From assembly GCA_021442155.1 (NCBI GenBank), contig CM038222.1, positions 17,391,908-17,455,907 of the forward strand: a stretch of 64,000 bases of DNA. Reading direction: 5' to 3'. Both the position numbers and the translations under genes were made by a program. Below the pieces are notes generated by a model. The model searched no databases, was not told the origin of the DNA, and saw only the letters and a program-made list of their open reading frames with translations. Source of the stretch: Cymbidium sinense. Taxonomy: Eukaryota > Streptophyta > Magnoliopsida > Asparagales > Orchidaceae. This document shows positions 52,249 to 63,130 of the stretch, in pieces; positions within the stretch are counted from its first letter, which is position 1; every line of letters begins with the position of its first letter.

Positions 52249-52310
52249 TAATAAATCCTAAACCCTAAATCCTAAACTAAAACTTAAACCCTAAACCTAA
52301 AACCCAAAAC
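52249..52310. repeat. Short telomere-like stretch
   Basis: About 60 bases of CCCTAAA-type repeat between GR-RBP copy 10 and the adapter-like sequence. Confidence 0.8.
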
Positions 52311-52338
52311 CCTGTGCTTCGTTCGGTTACGTATTGCT
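52311..52338 (+). other. Probable Oxford Nanopore adapter left in the assembly
   Basis: Begins CCTGTGCTTCGTTCGGTTAC and ends GTATTGCT. This agrees with the Oxford Nanopore ligation adapter top strand as I know it, except for two A-to-G differences. The word is wholly unlike the C/A-only repeat on its left and occurs once in the window. I read it as technical sequence. Confidence 0.85.
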
Positions 52339-52680
52339 AACACAAACCTAAAGGCAAATAAAACCACATGAAGCACTAAAGCCCTAGGCCTAAATACAAC
52401 TAAAACCATAAACCCCCAAACCTAAACCACAAATTTATAGCCCTAAACCTAAACCACATATCCCTAAACTATCCTAAACCCTAAACCCTAAACTAAACTA
52501 TTAAACCTAACTAAACCTTAAACTTTGAAATAAAGATGTCATTAGGGTAGATCTAAAGAATGACCTAATCCACATAGTTATGGTAGCTAAAGAAAATGTC
52601 TTCAAAGACTTTCCCTTGACTATTAGAGATTTGAATACCTAACCCTAACCCAAAATTATTATATTACCATTTATTATAGT
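52339..52680. repeat. Corrupted telomere-like stretch and unique AT-rich sequence
   Basis: Up to about 52,530 the sequence is irregular CCCTAAA with odd words (AAAGCCCTAGGCC, AACCACATATCCC); it then passes into unique AT-rich sequence with no ORF or repeat I recognise. Its irregularity next to the adapter may mean low-quality read ends. Confidence 0.6.
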
Positions 52681-53639
52681 ATAATGTAGCATAATATATT
52701 GAGCATGTAGTGATGTGCTTTCGGATGTTATAAAATGTTTTGAAATGATTTAGTCTATTATGGTATTGTGCCTTACAGTCTATATTAATATAAATCATAA
52801 AAATATGGATTTAATAAATCAGATGATGAAATTTGTTAAGTTTGAAGTGGGAATTTGGTTGTAGTACCAATGGTGTGCTACGCTACTTGTATTCTAAAAA
52901 GTAAAAATTTATGTTCAAAATAAATAGTATATGTTGTAGCATAGTATAACATCATGTATCATAATATATTATTCAATGTATTCTAAATTATTTTAGTATT
53001 TTGCAATCATGCAGTCGATCCTACATTAGCATTATTTATAAAATTGTTGATTTAGACTTTAAAATGGTTGAATATGGCCAAATTTAAAATATGTAGAGCG
53101 TGGCATCACAATATATTATTTCAATTTAAAATATGTAAGTGATCCGACTAAAATATAAAATTTTATTATTTAGAGTAATTTTATGATTTTTTATCTTAAG
53201 CAATCTCTTGTGATGTGATATGCAACATAATATAATATAATATGCTATAGTGTATTATAATATAGGATTCCATAACATAGCATAGCACCATGCATTATAG
53301 CATACTATTATGTATAACTACTTGTTGTATACCATATTTTAGTTTGTTATAGTATGATGTAGTAGAGTTTGTACTGATATAATTCATAAAAATTCTAATT
53401 TATAGGCTGAGATGATGGGATTTGGCCAAATTTAAGGTAAGCTTTAGGGAACATCATTGGGGGTGTGCTATGGTGTGTCATTTAATAAAAATAATGGAGT
53501 TTTGCATCCAAAATAAATGTTCATTTTTCAACCAAATTTTATAAATTTTTTGCTTAAAGAGATTCATTTTAAGGTGTAACGTAAGATAATATATTATATG
53601 AAAGCATATTTAAATATAATGTACATAACAATATAACTT

Positions 53640-53673
<34 letters not shown>

Positions 53674-54150
53674 GTGTGTTCTAAATGTTATGTACATTTT
53701 AGTGTTTTACTTTGTTATAATTTATTGGGTCAAAATTAACAAAAATGTTAATTTGACAGTTAAGATGGAATAATTTGGCCAAATTCATGGCACACACCAA
53801 GAAGCAACACCAAAATTATGCTATTTTGTACCATTTCTAATAGAAAAATAATAATTTTACATCCAAAATGAACATTGTTCATAATTTGAAAAAATTTTGT
53901 TATTTGTTCCTTTTAAGTGACTTTAATGAGGTGTAATGTTAGACAATATATTATATTATAGCAAATTATAATATAACATCATATTATAATATAATATAGT
54001 TTGTTAATTCACACTATAATATGTTTAGCATGATATTGTATAGTTAGTTTGAGCTTGCACCATCAAATATCATAAAATATTGATTATAATGTTAAGATGA
54101 TGTAATTTGAACGAATACATAGTTATTCTTTTGGTTGAAATATTAAAGGT
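52680..54150. repeat. Diverged AT-rich satellite, about five monomers
   Basis: The core word GATGATG(A/G)(A/G)ATTT followed by GGCCAAATT or its variants recurs near 52,822; 53,063; 53,411; 53,763 and 54,094. Spacing is about 240, 350, 350 and 330 bases. Each monomer also has TAATATAAT...CATAAAAAT before the core, a GTGTGCTA-like word and CATCCAAAATAAA after it. One monomer piece recurs at 1-205. No coding potential. Confidence 0.75.
53642..53670. repeat. AT dinucleotide microsatellite
   Basis: An uninterrupted AT run of about 14 units inside a satellite monomer. Confidence 0.9.
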
Positions 54151-54169
54151 GTGCATAAGAGAAGAAATA

Positions 54170-55960
54170 AGATTTGATGATAATTCCATATCAAGGACAT
54201 CGAGGGAGATCCGCTAGGAGATCACACATGCATTGGACATGACATGCGAGGGGTCTATGTTAAGGGAATAGAAGAAGAAAATCTGCTAGGGATAAAGTTT
54301 GAATTTGATTTGATTATATGATTTATGGAAAGAAGATCCGTTAGGGATAAGAATCTATAATTCACTAGGTATTAAGATCGAATCAACTTTAATTTGATTT
54401 GTTTTAATTGATATGGAGGCATATTTATGAGAGATATGGGCTCAATTTTGCTGGGGATCAGGTATATGATCTTTCCACTAGGCAAGTAGGTTCGGGCTAT
54501 CCACTGGGGATTGGGATTTGAGTTTGATTTCATAGATTTTTTTGGGGATGTATTCTCTGGGAATAAGAGTTTGGTTGGATTTCTTTGATTTAGACTCTAC
54601 TGGGGGAGTTGGTTTAATTTTGCTCTATTGGAGGTTGGTTTTGATTTGATTTATTTGTTGACTTGTTTATATATGATTTCGGGCTACACTATGGAGAAGG
54701 GTGTGATTTAACTCCACTGGGGAAAATTAGATTGGGTTTAATTTAATCTGGGTTAATGTAAGGACCCTGTTGGTGTGCGATAGACCCACTGAGAAGGGGC
54801 TATATCAGCCTTGACCTAACTCAGGTTTATAAATCCAAAGGGATAGTCTACTGGCTGTGGGGTAGAGCTAGCCAACCTAAGGGGTTGCCTTTTGATTTGC
54901 AATGGTTGAGCTAAGAAGAAGGCATAGCAAAATTACATCTTCCAATATGATGAACAATGGTTGGGATGACCAATTTGAATGTACAACAAATCGAAACTAA
55001 CCTAGGGAGACTACTGAGTGAATGTCGCTAGGGACTTATGCCAACTCAAAAGTATTCAGGATTAAGTTTATCTTAATTTCATGTGATTTGATTTGGTTTA
55101 TTTGGTTTAGTTTGATTTTGAATTAAGGGCATATCTACTGAGGATGTGAGCTTGGTCAAATTTTATAGATTTAATTTATGGACCATGTTGGTGTGCGATG
55201 GACCCACTGAGAAGGGGCTATATCGAACTTGTCCTATCTTAGATTTACAAATCCAATGGGAAAGTCTACTAGCTATGGGGTAAAGCTAGCCAACCTAAGG
55301 GGTTGCCTGTCAGTGTGTAACGGCTATGCTAGGAAGAAGACGTAGTAGACTTACATCTTATAAAGCAGGGAACAACCGCTGGGGTGACTTGTTCATAGTC
55401 TAGCATTGGCAGAACAGATTCAATCTGACCTAGAGCAACTATTAAGCGGGTAGCCCTGAGGAAGGATTGGACCCAGACATGAATTAGTCGGGAGGGAAAG
55501 AGCCACAAGGGGACTTATCCTAAATTTCTAATATACTCGACCCAGTCGGTGTATAAAGGCTAATACAAGAAGAAAGTGTAGCAGACTCACATCCTCTTAA
55601 ATGAAGCCACCATAAGGTAGCTTACCGGCCATGCATTAAGGCCTACCAAACTAATAGGGCTCTCGTCAGTGTGTAGTGGCCAAATAAGAAAGGAAAGCAT
55701 ATCAGACTTATAATTTTTGAAGCAGGAAGACCTTTGGGGTGACACACTAGCAGGGTAGCACGTTAGCTCGACCTAGAGCAGCTACTGAGTTAGTGCTGCT
55801 AGGGGCACTATCTCAACTCAGAGTAGCCTGAGATAAAAGATATGTGTTTGTTTTATATGTTTGTGTGTAGTTTGTGTTTGTGTTGTGTCGATGAAGGATA
55901 GGATGCCACTCATTTCCTTACACCTACCCTAAACACATCGTGGCAGATTCACAAGTAAAA
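54170..55960 (-). repeat. Putative 3' LTR / non-coding 3' region of the gypsy element
   Basis: About 1.8 kb without coding frames, after the integrase end. Exact LTR ends cannot be set because the second LTR is absent from the window. A purine-rich word on the - strand near 55,915-55,930 (GTGTAAGGAAATGAGTGG) could be the polypurine tract. Many CCACTGGGGA and CTACTGGGG-like words occur. Confidence 0.5.
54762..55850. repeat. Imperfect tandem repeats in the LTR-like region
   Basis: Two long copies start at 54,762 and 55,180 (GGACC, then TGTTGGTGTGCGAT, GACCCACTGAGAAGGGGCTA and GCTAGCCAACCTAAGGGGTT), offset 418. Two shorter relatives begin near 55,538 and 55,661, sharing AGTGTG or GGTGTAT followed by AGAAGAAAG-like and CAGACT(C/T)A words. 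Confidence 0.75.
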
Positions 55961-56029
55961 TTACTTTTGACATTGAAGAGATTGAATTCAAAATAAAATT
56001 TTCATTGATGATAATTATTTTCAAACATG

Positions 56030-57160
56030 ATTTATAATATTTCTTTAAGTAGAGCCCATTTCTTGAAAGCATTAGGCGCTCTCCTATGGCAAAATGGCTT
56101 TCTCAAGTGGGTTCAAACTTGACTCCCATCTTATGATGGGCAACAATCGATCTCCTTAGAATTAAAATAAACTCTTTCGTGTGAAAAGCTCTTGGATGGA
56201 CCAACTTGTTGTGAGCTTGAGTCATTTTAGCTTTGTGCAACTTGAAGTTTTGGCATTCTCATAAGCATCTCTCCTTCAAACCTTCGAGCTCTTCTAACTG
56301 CAACATAGTGTTTTCCTCTATTATGATCTTGCTACCCGTAGCTATCCTTAGTGATGGGGGTTCGACTTCTAATGGTAGAGCAACTTTGGACCAACACAGT
56401 AAGGTGAAAGGAGTAGACTGAGTTGGAGTTCTATATGGTGCAAATCAACTAAGCCTTGCTCATCTTTGTAGCTTGTTGTTGTCGAGTGTCATCTTTAGTA
56501 TTTAGATGAGAGTTTTATTAAAGGCTTCTGCTAAGTTATTTTCCCTCAGCTAGTTGATGGAAGAATATCTTCAATCCATCTTGTGTCTCTATGTAAAGTT
56601 GATAATCTTGGTACTCTTAAATGTAGTACCATTATCAGATAAAATTCATCTAGGCACTCTGAACCTATATACCATATAGTTCTTAAAACTTTAGAGCTCA
56701 TGCTGAGTTGTGGCCTCTTTGAATAGAATTGACTTCGCCCATTTGGAAAAGTAGTCAGTAGAAACTAAGATGAATTGATGACCCTTGCAAGAAGGAGGAT
56801 CAATCAGACCCACTATGTTAGTACCCCAACACTCAAATGGCCATAAGGCCAATGTAGGATGTAGAATGTTGGGTGGCTATTGTAGGACCACACCGTGTAT
56901 TTTATGTTGGTGTCATTGCCTAGCTATATCCAGGCAATCTTTGATCATCGATGGTGAGTAGTATCCTAGTCTCTTGATCTTGGCTTTTATCTTTGGATCA
57001 GATTGGTTGGCTCCACATAATCCTGAGTGTACCTCGATCATGATCTTATGGGCATCATGCTTGTCTAAAAAACATAACCACATATGATTGAAAGACTGCT
57101 GGTATAATACACCATCCATAAGAACATATGAAAGTGCTCTCTGCTTCATCTGATGGTCTT
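56030..57160 (-). pseudogene. Gypsy integrase, broken
   Basis: Inserts element DNA in active relatives. The 57,149-56,913 frame (YVLMDGVLYQQSF, IEVHSGLCGANQSDPKIKAK, YYSPSMIKDCLDIARQ) is the zinc-binding N-terminus. The second His of the usual HxGxCGAH pattern is Asn here, and the final CxxC pair is degraded. Past a stop the - strand reads WGTNIVGLIDPPSCKGHQFI, VSTDYFSKWAK and ILSDNGTTF, core signatures of DDE integrases, then ENNLAEAFNKTLI with the Glu region. The end has KFEPT before LKKYY, as in related gypsy integrase C-termini. Several stops. Confidence 0.8.
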
Positions 57161-57432
57161 AGGAGTTCTCTTGAGGTATTTTCCTTTATTTAAGTAATCC
57201 ATGAATGGTTACCTCCAATATTACTCCTCGTCTTTCTTGGTAATGGAAACCTCCCCTACAAGAGAGTACTTTTCGATGAGTTCAATATTACTAAGAGGTA
57301 AGACTTATTTATTTTGGACCTTTATTGATATGGACTCATCTTGTGGGCATGCCAACTCTTTGGCAAGCTTGGATAAAGCATATGCTATAATGTTCTCTCT
57401 TCGAGGAATCTTATAAATGATAACCTCTGGAT

Positions 57433-57705
57433 TTAGGCCAATAACACAATGGTGTACTTGTGATAGTGATGGAGCTTGGGCTTTATAACCTTATAGAACC
57501 CAATGATTTGGTTGATGACTGGCTGCGAATCCTTAAAGATGTTGATGTTCTGGATGCTTAAAGTAACAACTAACTCTAGACCACCAATCAGAGCCTCATA
57601 TTTGGCTTCATTGTTGGTGCAAGGATTAGACAGATGATATGAGAATATCACCACATCACGGTCCGGAGTTAAGAGAACTATTTCAACCCTTGTCTTTCCT
57701 TGCAT
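57433..57705 (-). pseudogene. Gypsy RNase H
   Basis: A 90-codon open frame: VEIVLLTPDRDVVIFSYHL, CTNNEAKYEALIGGLELVVT and NINIFKDSQPVINQIIGFYK. NNEAEYEAL with its Glu and the DSQ motif are hallmarks of the second RNase H type of Tat-group elements. Adjacent to the RT, as expected. The N-terminal Asp strand is weak (the frame begins at MQGKTRVEIV), so activity is unlikely. Confidence 0.85.
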
Positions 57706-57711
57706 AGTAGA

Positions 57712-58115
57712 TTATGGCTCTTCCTTTTCTCTACTCTTGACTATGAGATCATCAATGTAGCACTGAACTTGATGATGGATGAGTTCATTGAAGATCTGAG
57801 TCATGGCCCATTGGTATGTAGCACTAGCATTTTTAAGGCTGAAAGTCATGACCATATAACAAAAAATTCTGATCGCCAGAAAGAGTAGTGTTTCTTTAAT
57901 TTTCAGAAGACATATTGATTTGGTTATAGCTAGATGATCCATCCATGAAAGAGAAGACTGCATAAGATGAGGCAATGTCCATAATTAATTCTGGTATAGG
58001 AAGAGGAAACTCATCCTTTGGGCATTATTTAAGTCCCTAAAATCAACGCAAATGTGAATTTGGCCATTCTTCTTCTCAACTTGGATGACACTAGCTAACC
58101 AGGTAGGATATTTTT
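57712..58115 (-). pseudogene. Gypsy reverse transcriptase, frameshifted
   Basis: On the - strand the region begins WLASVIQVEKKNGQIHICVD and FRDLN near 58,115-58,040, a frameshift follows, then KDEFPLPIPELIMDIASSYA. The frame open from 57,975 contains SLKNASATYQWAMTQIFNEL and QCYIDDLIVKSREKEE. YIDD lies at 57,748-57,759 and is the polymerase active-site box (YVDD in most relatives). At least two frame changes within the fingers and palm. Confidence 0.85.
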
Positions 58116-58935
58116 CTTCCCTGATGAAACTAGTATCGATCAGTTTCTTGACTTTAGAAATGATTTGTTGTTCAATTTCTAATCACGTACATCTAAGAGC
58201 TTGCTTAATAAGGGTAATGTTAGGGTCAATTGCTAGCTTGTGGACTGCTACATCAGGAGATAAATCTGGGCATCTCTTCATAACTCCATACAAAGCTATC
58301 TTTAAACTCAGTCAACAGCTTAAATAAGTCATTGGTTTCTTCTTCATTCAAGAATGAATTGATGTATGTTGGGCAAGGATTTTCTTTTGTCCCAAGGTTG
58401 ATTTTATTAAGCATGTCAATTATTGAATGAATATCCTCCTTAAACTCTAACGGTGCCTTTTTTGGACTTGGAGATCATCTAGATCATCTGAAGTTTCTAA
58501 ACACACATTCTCATAAGAGTTGCAGATTTGTGAGAAGAACCTATCAGATTCCAAATAATTTTTAAGAACTAGATGTCGTCATCATCCGGACCCACTGAAT
58601 CCTAGTCCGCTCTTGATTGTGCACGTATTGTTCCATAACTTCTCAAAGTACTCAGACTTGTACTTGGACCATGTGTGAGGGGCCAAACCTTTCTGTATAA
58701 TATTTTGAACACAAGGAGAGTAAAAATCAAAAGTTAATTCCATTAATTATTTAAAAGTATCCTCCTCAAGTCCTGCATCAAGCTCTAGACTTAAGGATGA
58801 TGAACTCAAAAAGAACCTCTTCTACCTCATATCACTGGAAGACTTGGGGACTTCTTTAACTACTAAACCTTCAACTTTCTGAGATGTAAGTGAGGTAAGA
58901 GCTAAGGTACCCAATTGCTGCCTAATAGTTTCACA

Positions 58936-59223
58936 TTAATCAAATTCAAACACTTTGCTTTGCTTGGAGGCCTGGTCTTTGTCTCTGCCTGAGTCAAAAG
59001 TCACCTCCAATGGAACCCACTCAGAGGAGTTGACTGGTATACTAATCACATTTGGCTCATCCTCCAAGAAAGATTCCATGTCTATGTGGAAAGTAGGGGT
59101 ACTCTTATGAATAGAAACACGACCTCTGTTGGCTGAAGGCCAACTAGGTGGTCTCCCACCTCTGAAATTACCTCTGTTTTTACCTCTACCTCTGCCTGGT
59201 AGAAGTTGAGCTATCTTACCCAC
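58936..59223 (-). pseudogene. Gly/Arg-rich segment between protease and RT
   Basis: A 95-codon frame beginning with GRGRGKNRGNFRGGRP and followed by a mixed acidic part (ESFLEDEPNVISIP). The RGG-like run suggests nucleic-acid contact but no domain is recognised. Position between protease and RT matches the poorly conserved linker of this kind of element. Confidence 0.55.
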
Positions 59224-59497
59224 ATATCCGTATGATGGAATGAATTTGTGGGTGGAATGTGATATGCGAATCTATTTCTTCTTCAATTCCCCTTTCTATT
59301 GTACTTGGACTTTCCTTTTTCTTTTCATTTTCTTTTATTTTTTCATTTTCTTCATTTTATTTTTCTTTTCATTTTTCATTTAAAGTTTGTCCAAGTTCAC
59401 AAGAAAGGGTGTGTTGAGGAAGATAGTAGGTCACATCCTCATAAATCTAAAACCTCTCTAATTGAAAATGGCTTGTCATCCCTGTTGACACGGTATT

Positions 59498-59835
59498 CTA
59501 TTCCATCTTTTCTGAACTTGATGCACTGATGAAGGGGGGATGAAATGATCTTATTCTGATGTATCCAAGGCCTACCAAGCAAAGTAGTGAATGAAATATC
59601 AAATCAATGATGTAGAACTTGGCTTCAGTCTTCCAGTCACCTATCTCCAAAAGTAACACTATGGAACCTAAAGCCCCCTCACATTGATCATTGAATCCTC
59701 TCAACATCATCCGGTCTCCTCAGAGTGTGGAGATGTCGATCCTCAAATAAGAAAGGGACTTTAGACTCATAATGTTCAATGATGCACCTGAATCCATGAG
59801 AACTTTATCGAGTCTGAACATGTCCATGTAGACTG
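59498..59835 (-). pseudogene. Gypsy aspartic protease
   Basis: Cuts the polyprotein in active relatives. On - the sequence reads RLDKVLMDSGASLNIMSLKS; DSGA (59,783-59,794) is the catalytic box. After a stop the frame 59,710-59,498 gives GFNDQCEGALGSIVLLLEIG, KTEAKFYIIDL and LLCLVGLGYI, where relatives have LLGRPW. A stop and a frameshift disrupt it. Confidence 0.85.
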
Positions 59836-59839
59836 TGAT

Positions 59840-60980
59840 GTAGAGGGGACGGTTTTTCTCCAAGTTCCCCAAAAGAAGGTCTTCATCTGTGAAGGTGATC
59901 CCTTGGGCTTCTTTTACATAATGTGCTTCCTCACTTATAGCGGTCAGTTGAGCTAAGCATATTTAGGATCAAGGAGGGCCATGATTCATGATTCCCTCAT
60001 CTATTTGGATAAGACAAGTGCATCATATATGCTTAGCTGAGATGAAAAATTTCTTAGATGTGAAAGGATGTTGTAGTCCACCTTTGACTGGTCTTGTGGA
60101 AGGGATTCTTGATCTTCAGTACCAATGACTTATTTCCCTCTATCTAGAGGTGCTGCCCTAGGAGGTAGAACCTTACCACTACGGAGGTTGACTTTGGTAA
60201 TATCTTGAGGCAAGGTGGTGGAAGGTTCTACCTGCACATCAGGCTCACCTATAGCTTCTGCTATGGGATCCTCAAAATCGGATGATTCAAAGTCTATCTC
60301 AAGAGGTGAACCCATAGTATTCAGAGTTGGAAAGTCTAACTCTGAATTCGAAAGAGGAAGATTATAATTATTATAGCTAATTAGACTTGAAGAGTTATCA
60401 TTAGAAATAGAGGAAGACAACTCATCAGAAGAGACACAAATATAATTCAAATCAGCTTTATTCTTCAATTTATTGGAAGTATTTGGGGTACAAAGTAGAA
60501 GTAAAGTAGGGTAAGTGGGGTAAGGGATTTAATGCCCTTATCCACTAATATAAGAGTTATACTAGTAGAAGAAACAAAAAAGCTAGCTAAAATAGTAGAA
60601 GTTAGCGGTGTGGAAGTTATAACTAAAGGCTGGAGGGTGGACATAATCAGTGGCTAAGCTAAACGGCTATCCCGGGCCAACACATGCTGCTACTACTGCT
60701 ACTACTGAGCTCCCACTTTCCTAGTGTTGGCACTGGAAACTTGCAAACCTTCCTTGGTGTTGGAGGTTTGAGCTGACTCAATCATCTTCAAGGAATGTTT
60801 TTTGATCTTCCAAATTATTTTCTTAGAGGTTTAGACAAAGAAATGTCCCAACCTTCTTTGGTTTTGGTAGGATCAGTTGTATCCCCAAGGATTACCCTAA
60901 TGGAATTGAAAGGTTGTTCCACAAGGTATTCCATTAGGATAACTACAGCACCGGTCTTAAAATTATGTTCAAGCTAGTCC
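59840..60980 (-). pseudogene. Gypsy linker with Ser/acidic-rich frame
   Basis: The clearest frame (60,468-60,130) is rich in Ser, Asp and Glu (CVSSDELSSSISNDNSSS, FESSDFEDPIAEAIGEPDVQ), ending in DITKVNLRSGKVLPP. The last motif, (V/T)(N/T)LRSGKxLP, is a common landmark just upstream of the protease in this sort of gypsy element. The rest of the interval has only short frames. Confidence 0.65.
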
Positions 60981-60991
60981 TTAAATGTGAA

Positions 60992-61640
60992 GCAATCCTC
61001 CAAAACATGGCCTAGCATACAGTGTTAAGGGCAAAAGTTTGGATCATGACTTTTGTCTGGTTCCTCTGATCTCCAAGGCTCGGGTAGCTAAAAATCAGGC
61101 TTCTTTAAGAGATTCTTAAAGATCTTCTTGATTACCTCCCTATTAAAAGAATAAGGTTTGTTTAACTTATCTAAAAGAGTAGGTGAACTATAGCTACTTG
61201 GCAGCAGATATGCATGTCGCTACTACTGGTGGTATGGCTAAGGCGGTGGTTGTGCAAGCCATGGAGGTTACAATGGAGGCCAGTATATCTACCTCGGTGG
61301 TGGCAAAGGAGGTGGAGGCTGCTTAGGTTATAGTATCTCGGACTGATCTTTAGCTGGCTGCTACCCCTTGTCAACCATTACTACTGCTCCTGGCTTCTTT
61401 TCATAAACCTTCTGCAACTTCTACTTAGGCAACTAATCTTGAAAAGGAAACTGTTTGGCTTCTCTTTGCAGACTAGCCGCCTTGTTGATTAGCTTCTCAA
61501 ATGTCTTGATATTAAAGCCTTTAAGCATGAAGGCAACTAGGCCATGGATATTCTTCAAGTGAATCTCAATGGCATGTTATTCAGATAGCTTTAGTTCACA
61601 CTTCATACTCAGGTTATGCCATCGAAGAATATAATCAACA
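60992..61640 (-). pseudogene. Gag C-terminal part: zinc-knuckle-like motif and Pro-rich region
   Basis: At 61,037-60,992 the - strand reads CP, stop, HCMLGHVLEDCFTFKD, fitting a CxxHxxxxGHxxxxC-type knuckle with one stop. Before it, 61,370-61,180 is Pro-rich in one frame (PPPPLPPP). Several stops. The frame with many His and Leu residues here (61,374-61,171) is a shadow. Confidence 0.6.
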
Positions 61641-62152
61641 AGTGACTCACCAGGGTGCTATTGTGCTACAATGAGATCACGTACAATAACCCTTTGTTGA
61701 GCTCCAGCAAATCTCTTGATGAAGAGTTTCTCTAACTCAACAAATGTCTTAACTGAATCGTTTGGCAGTTCAGCATACCAATAAAAAGCAATGCCTGCTA
61801 GGCTACTGACAAAGAGTCTAAAGAGTAAAGCATCACTTCCACCTGCATTGCAATAACTAGCCTTGAAGTGAGCTATATGCTGCCTCAGATTCCCACTTCC
61901 TTCGAAGCTCTTGAAGGAAGGAGGCACGAAACCCTTGGAATATTGGATAGCATCGAATTCCTCTGGGTAGGGTCTACCCTTAGGAACTAATGATCCTTCC
62001 TGGGCTTCAGCCAAACCTTCCTTCTCCTGCGGCTCAACCATGGATTTTAGATCCTTTTCTTGTATGGAGGTACTTTCCACTACCTTCCTATGTAGGCTAG
62101 TGCTACTTTGGTCAATGGGAGGAATAGTCTTGGTTGGGTCCAAGACATGCAC
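61641..62152 (-). pseudogene. Gypsy gag, capsid region
   Basis: A 164-codon open frame. The second half has YPEEFDAIQYSKGFVPPSFK, LRQHIAHFKASYC, LLFRLFVSSLAGIAFYWYAE and LEKLFIKRFAG, the classic order of the plant retrotransposon gag domain (P..F..FDG, H...F, A..W...L, F...F). It is the best preserved gag part; the frame continues upstream with stops. Confidence 0.85.
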
Positions 62153-62164
62153 TAACTTAGGCTA

Positions 62165-63130
62165 ACTGACATCGACTGTAATAGGATGAACTGGAGGCTT
62201 ATTTCGAGCACGACCGCCACTAATAAGTCCATGGCATGTGCCATCTTATCAATCTACTCATCTTTCTACCATAACTGAAGTCAGAGGTATTGGGTTGATT
62301 CTGTGGTATCCTCCTGATCAACCTCACCACCTTCCATGGCTTTTTTTCCCTAAGGAGAGATCCTCTTGTGTTGACCATGCAGACTCCAGCTGAATCTCCT
62401 AACAAGACATCCTCATCAAGGTCGAAACTGACCTTCTCCTTAGCTGACAAAGTGTACCCCAAGATCTCCATCTTCTTCACGAAATAATGTGCAACTATCT
62501 CATCTAAAGAACGGTCCATCTGAGTAGGTATAAATAGTTTAGGCTGACTGGTATGATCGCTATCATGCACTGAGAGGAACTAGACCTATCCTGTCACTAA
62601 GGAGTCAATCTTGTGCAGCCTATACTCACTAAATGAATGATACTGCTAATTGATACTGGCTGTGATAGGGGTAACAATCCTTGGATGATCCTCTACCACT
62701 ACTGCAACTGAATTGTCATCTAGAATATCTTTGATAATTGTCACCATCTCCACATCCGGCTGTTTGGGTGGAGTTAGTGAAGGAACGACCACGATGCTCC
62801 AGGGTCGCCACTCCTTTCGCACTACCACTAGGGCAGAAGGTCGAGCAGGAGAGCTTGGCCTTACCATAATGGGTGGTGTAGGAGGGGTAGGATCCCTTGA
62901 CCATAGCCGGATCACCAACGGGGTGCGCTTTTCCCCGGATGTGGCCTTCATGGCCTTAGATGGAATGGTAGATGCTAAAACCTACACTAGTGAAGGTGGA
63001 CGATCGATAGAGTGGTGGGGGTGGAAACACCACCGACTCTATGTGCACAGGAACTGCCCTCCTATGGTGGCTAGTCCTACTGAGAAGAATACCATTAGTA
63101 TGGTCGGCACGGGTAGTGCGCCGAGCTAGG
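62165..63130 (-). pseudogene. Gypsy gag N-terminal region, truncated
   Basis: Short - strand frames (62,951-62,646 with DPTPPTPPIMVRPSSPARPS; 62,570-62,220 with MDRSLDEIVAHYFVKKMEIL) precede the capsid region. I do not recognise a domain. The sequence has higher GC than the rest of the window. It ends at 63,130 against CTAAACT repeats; the leader, primer-binding site and 5' LTR are missing. The + strand frame at 62,713-63,129 is a shadow. Confidence 0.55.

Larger units (their letters stand above)
54170..63130 (-). mobile_element. Ty3/gypsy LTR retrotransposon, decayed, 5'-truncated
   Basis: On the - strand the order is gag (62.9-61.0 kb), a linker, protease (about 59.8-59.5 kb), RT (58.1-57.7 kb), RNase H (57.7-57.4 kb) and integrase (57.15-56.0 kb), then a long non-coding 3' region (55.96-54.17 kb). 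RT before integrase places it in Ty3/gypsy. The gag and linker style and RT/RNase H wording resemble the Tat/Ogre group, which is my inference. No matching 5' LTR is seen: the element stops at about 63,130 against telomere-like DNA. Many stops and frameshifts. Confidence 0.85.

Noticed and set aside
206..52310. CRISPR-like array of regularly spaced repeats
   Set aside because: Plant nuclear context, unit of about 1 kb, no unique spacers and no cas genes.
58085..58327. 80-codon + strand ORF
   Set aside because: Opposite the RT start, whose - strand reading has the clear WLASVIQVEKKNGQIHICVD motif.
61171..61374. His/Leu-rich - strand ORF as a separate gene
   Set aside because: It overlaps the Pro-rich gag linker in another frame and has no relatives I recognise.
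62713..63129. 138-codon + strand ORF
   Set aside because: It lies opposite the gag N-terminal region and shows no motif; most likely an antisense shadow.
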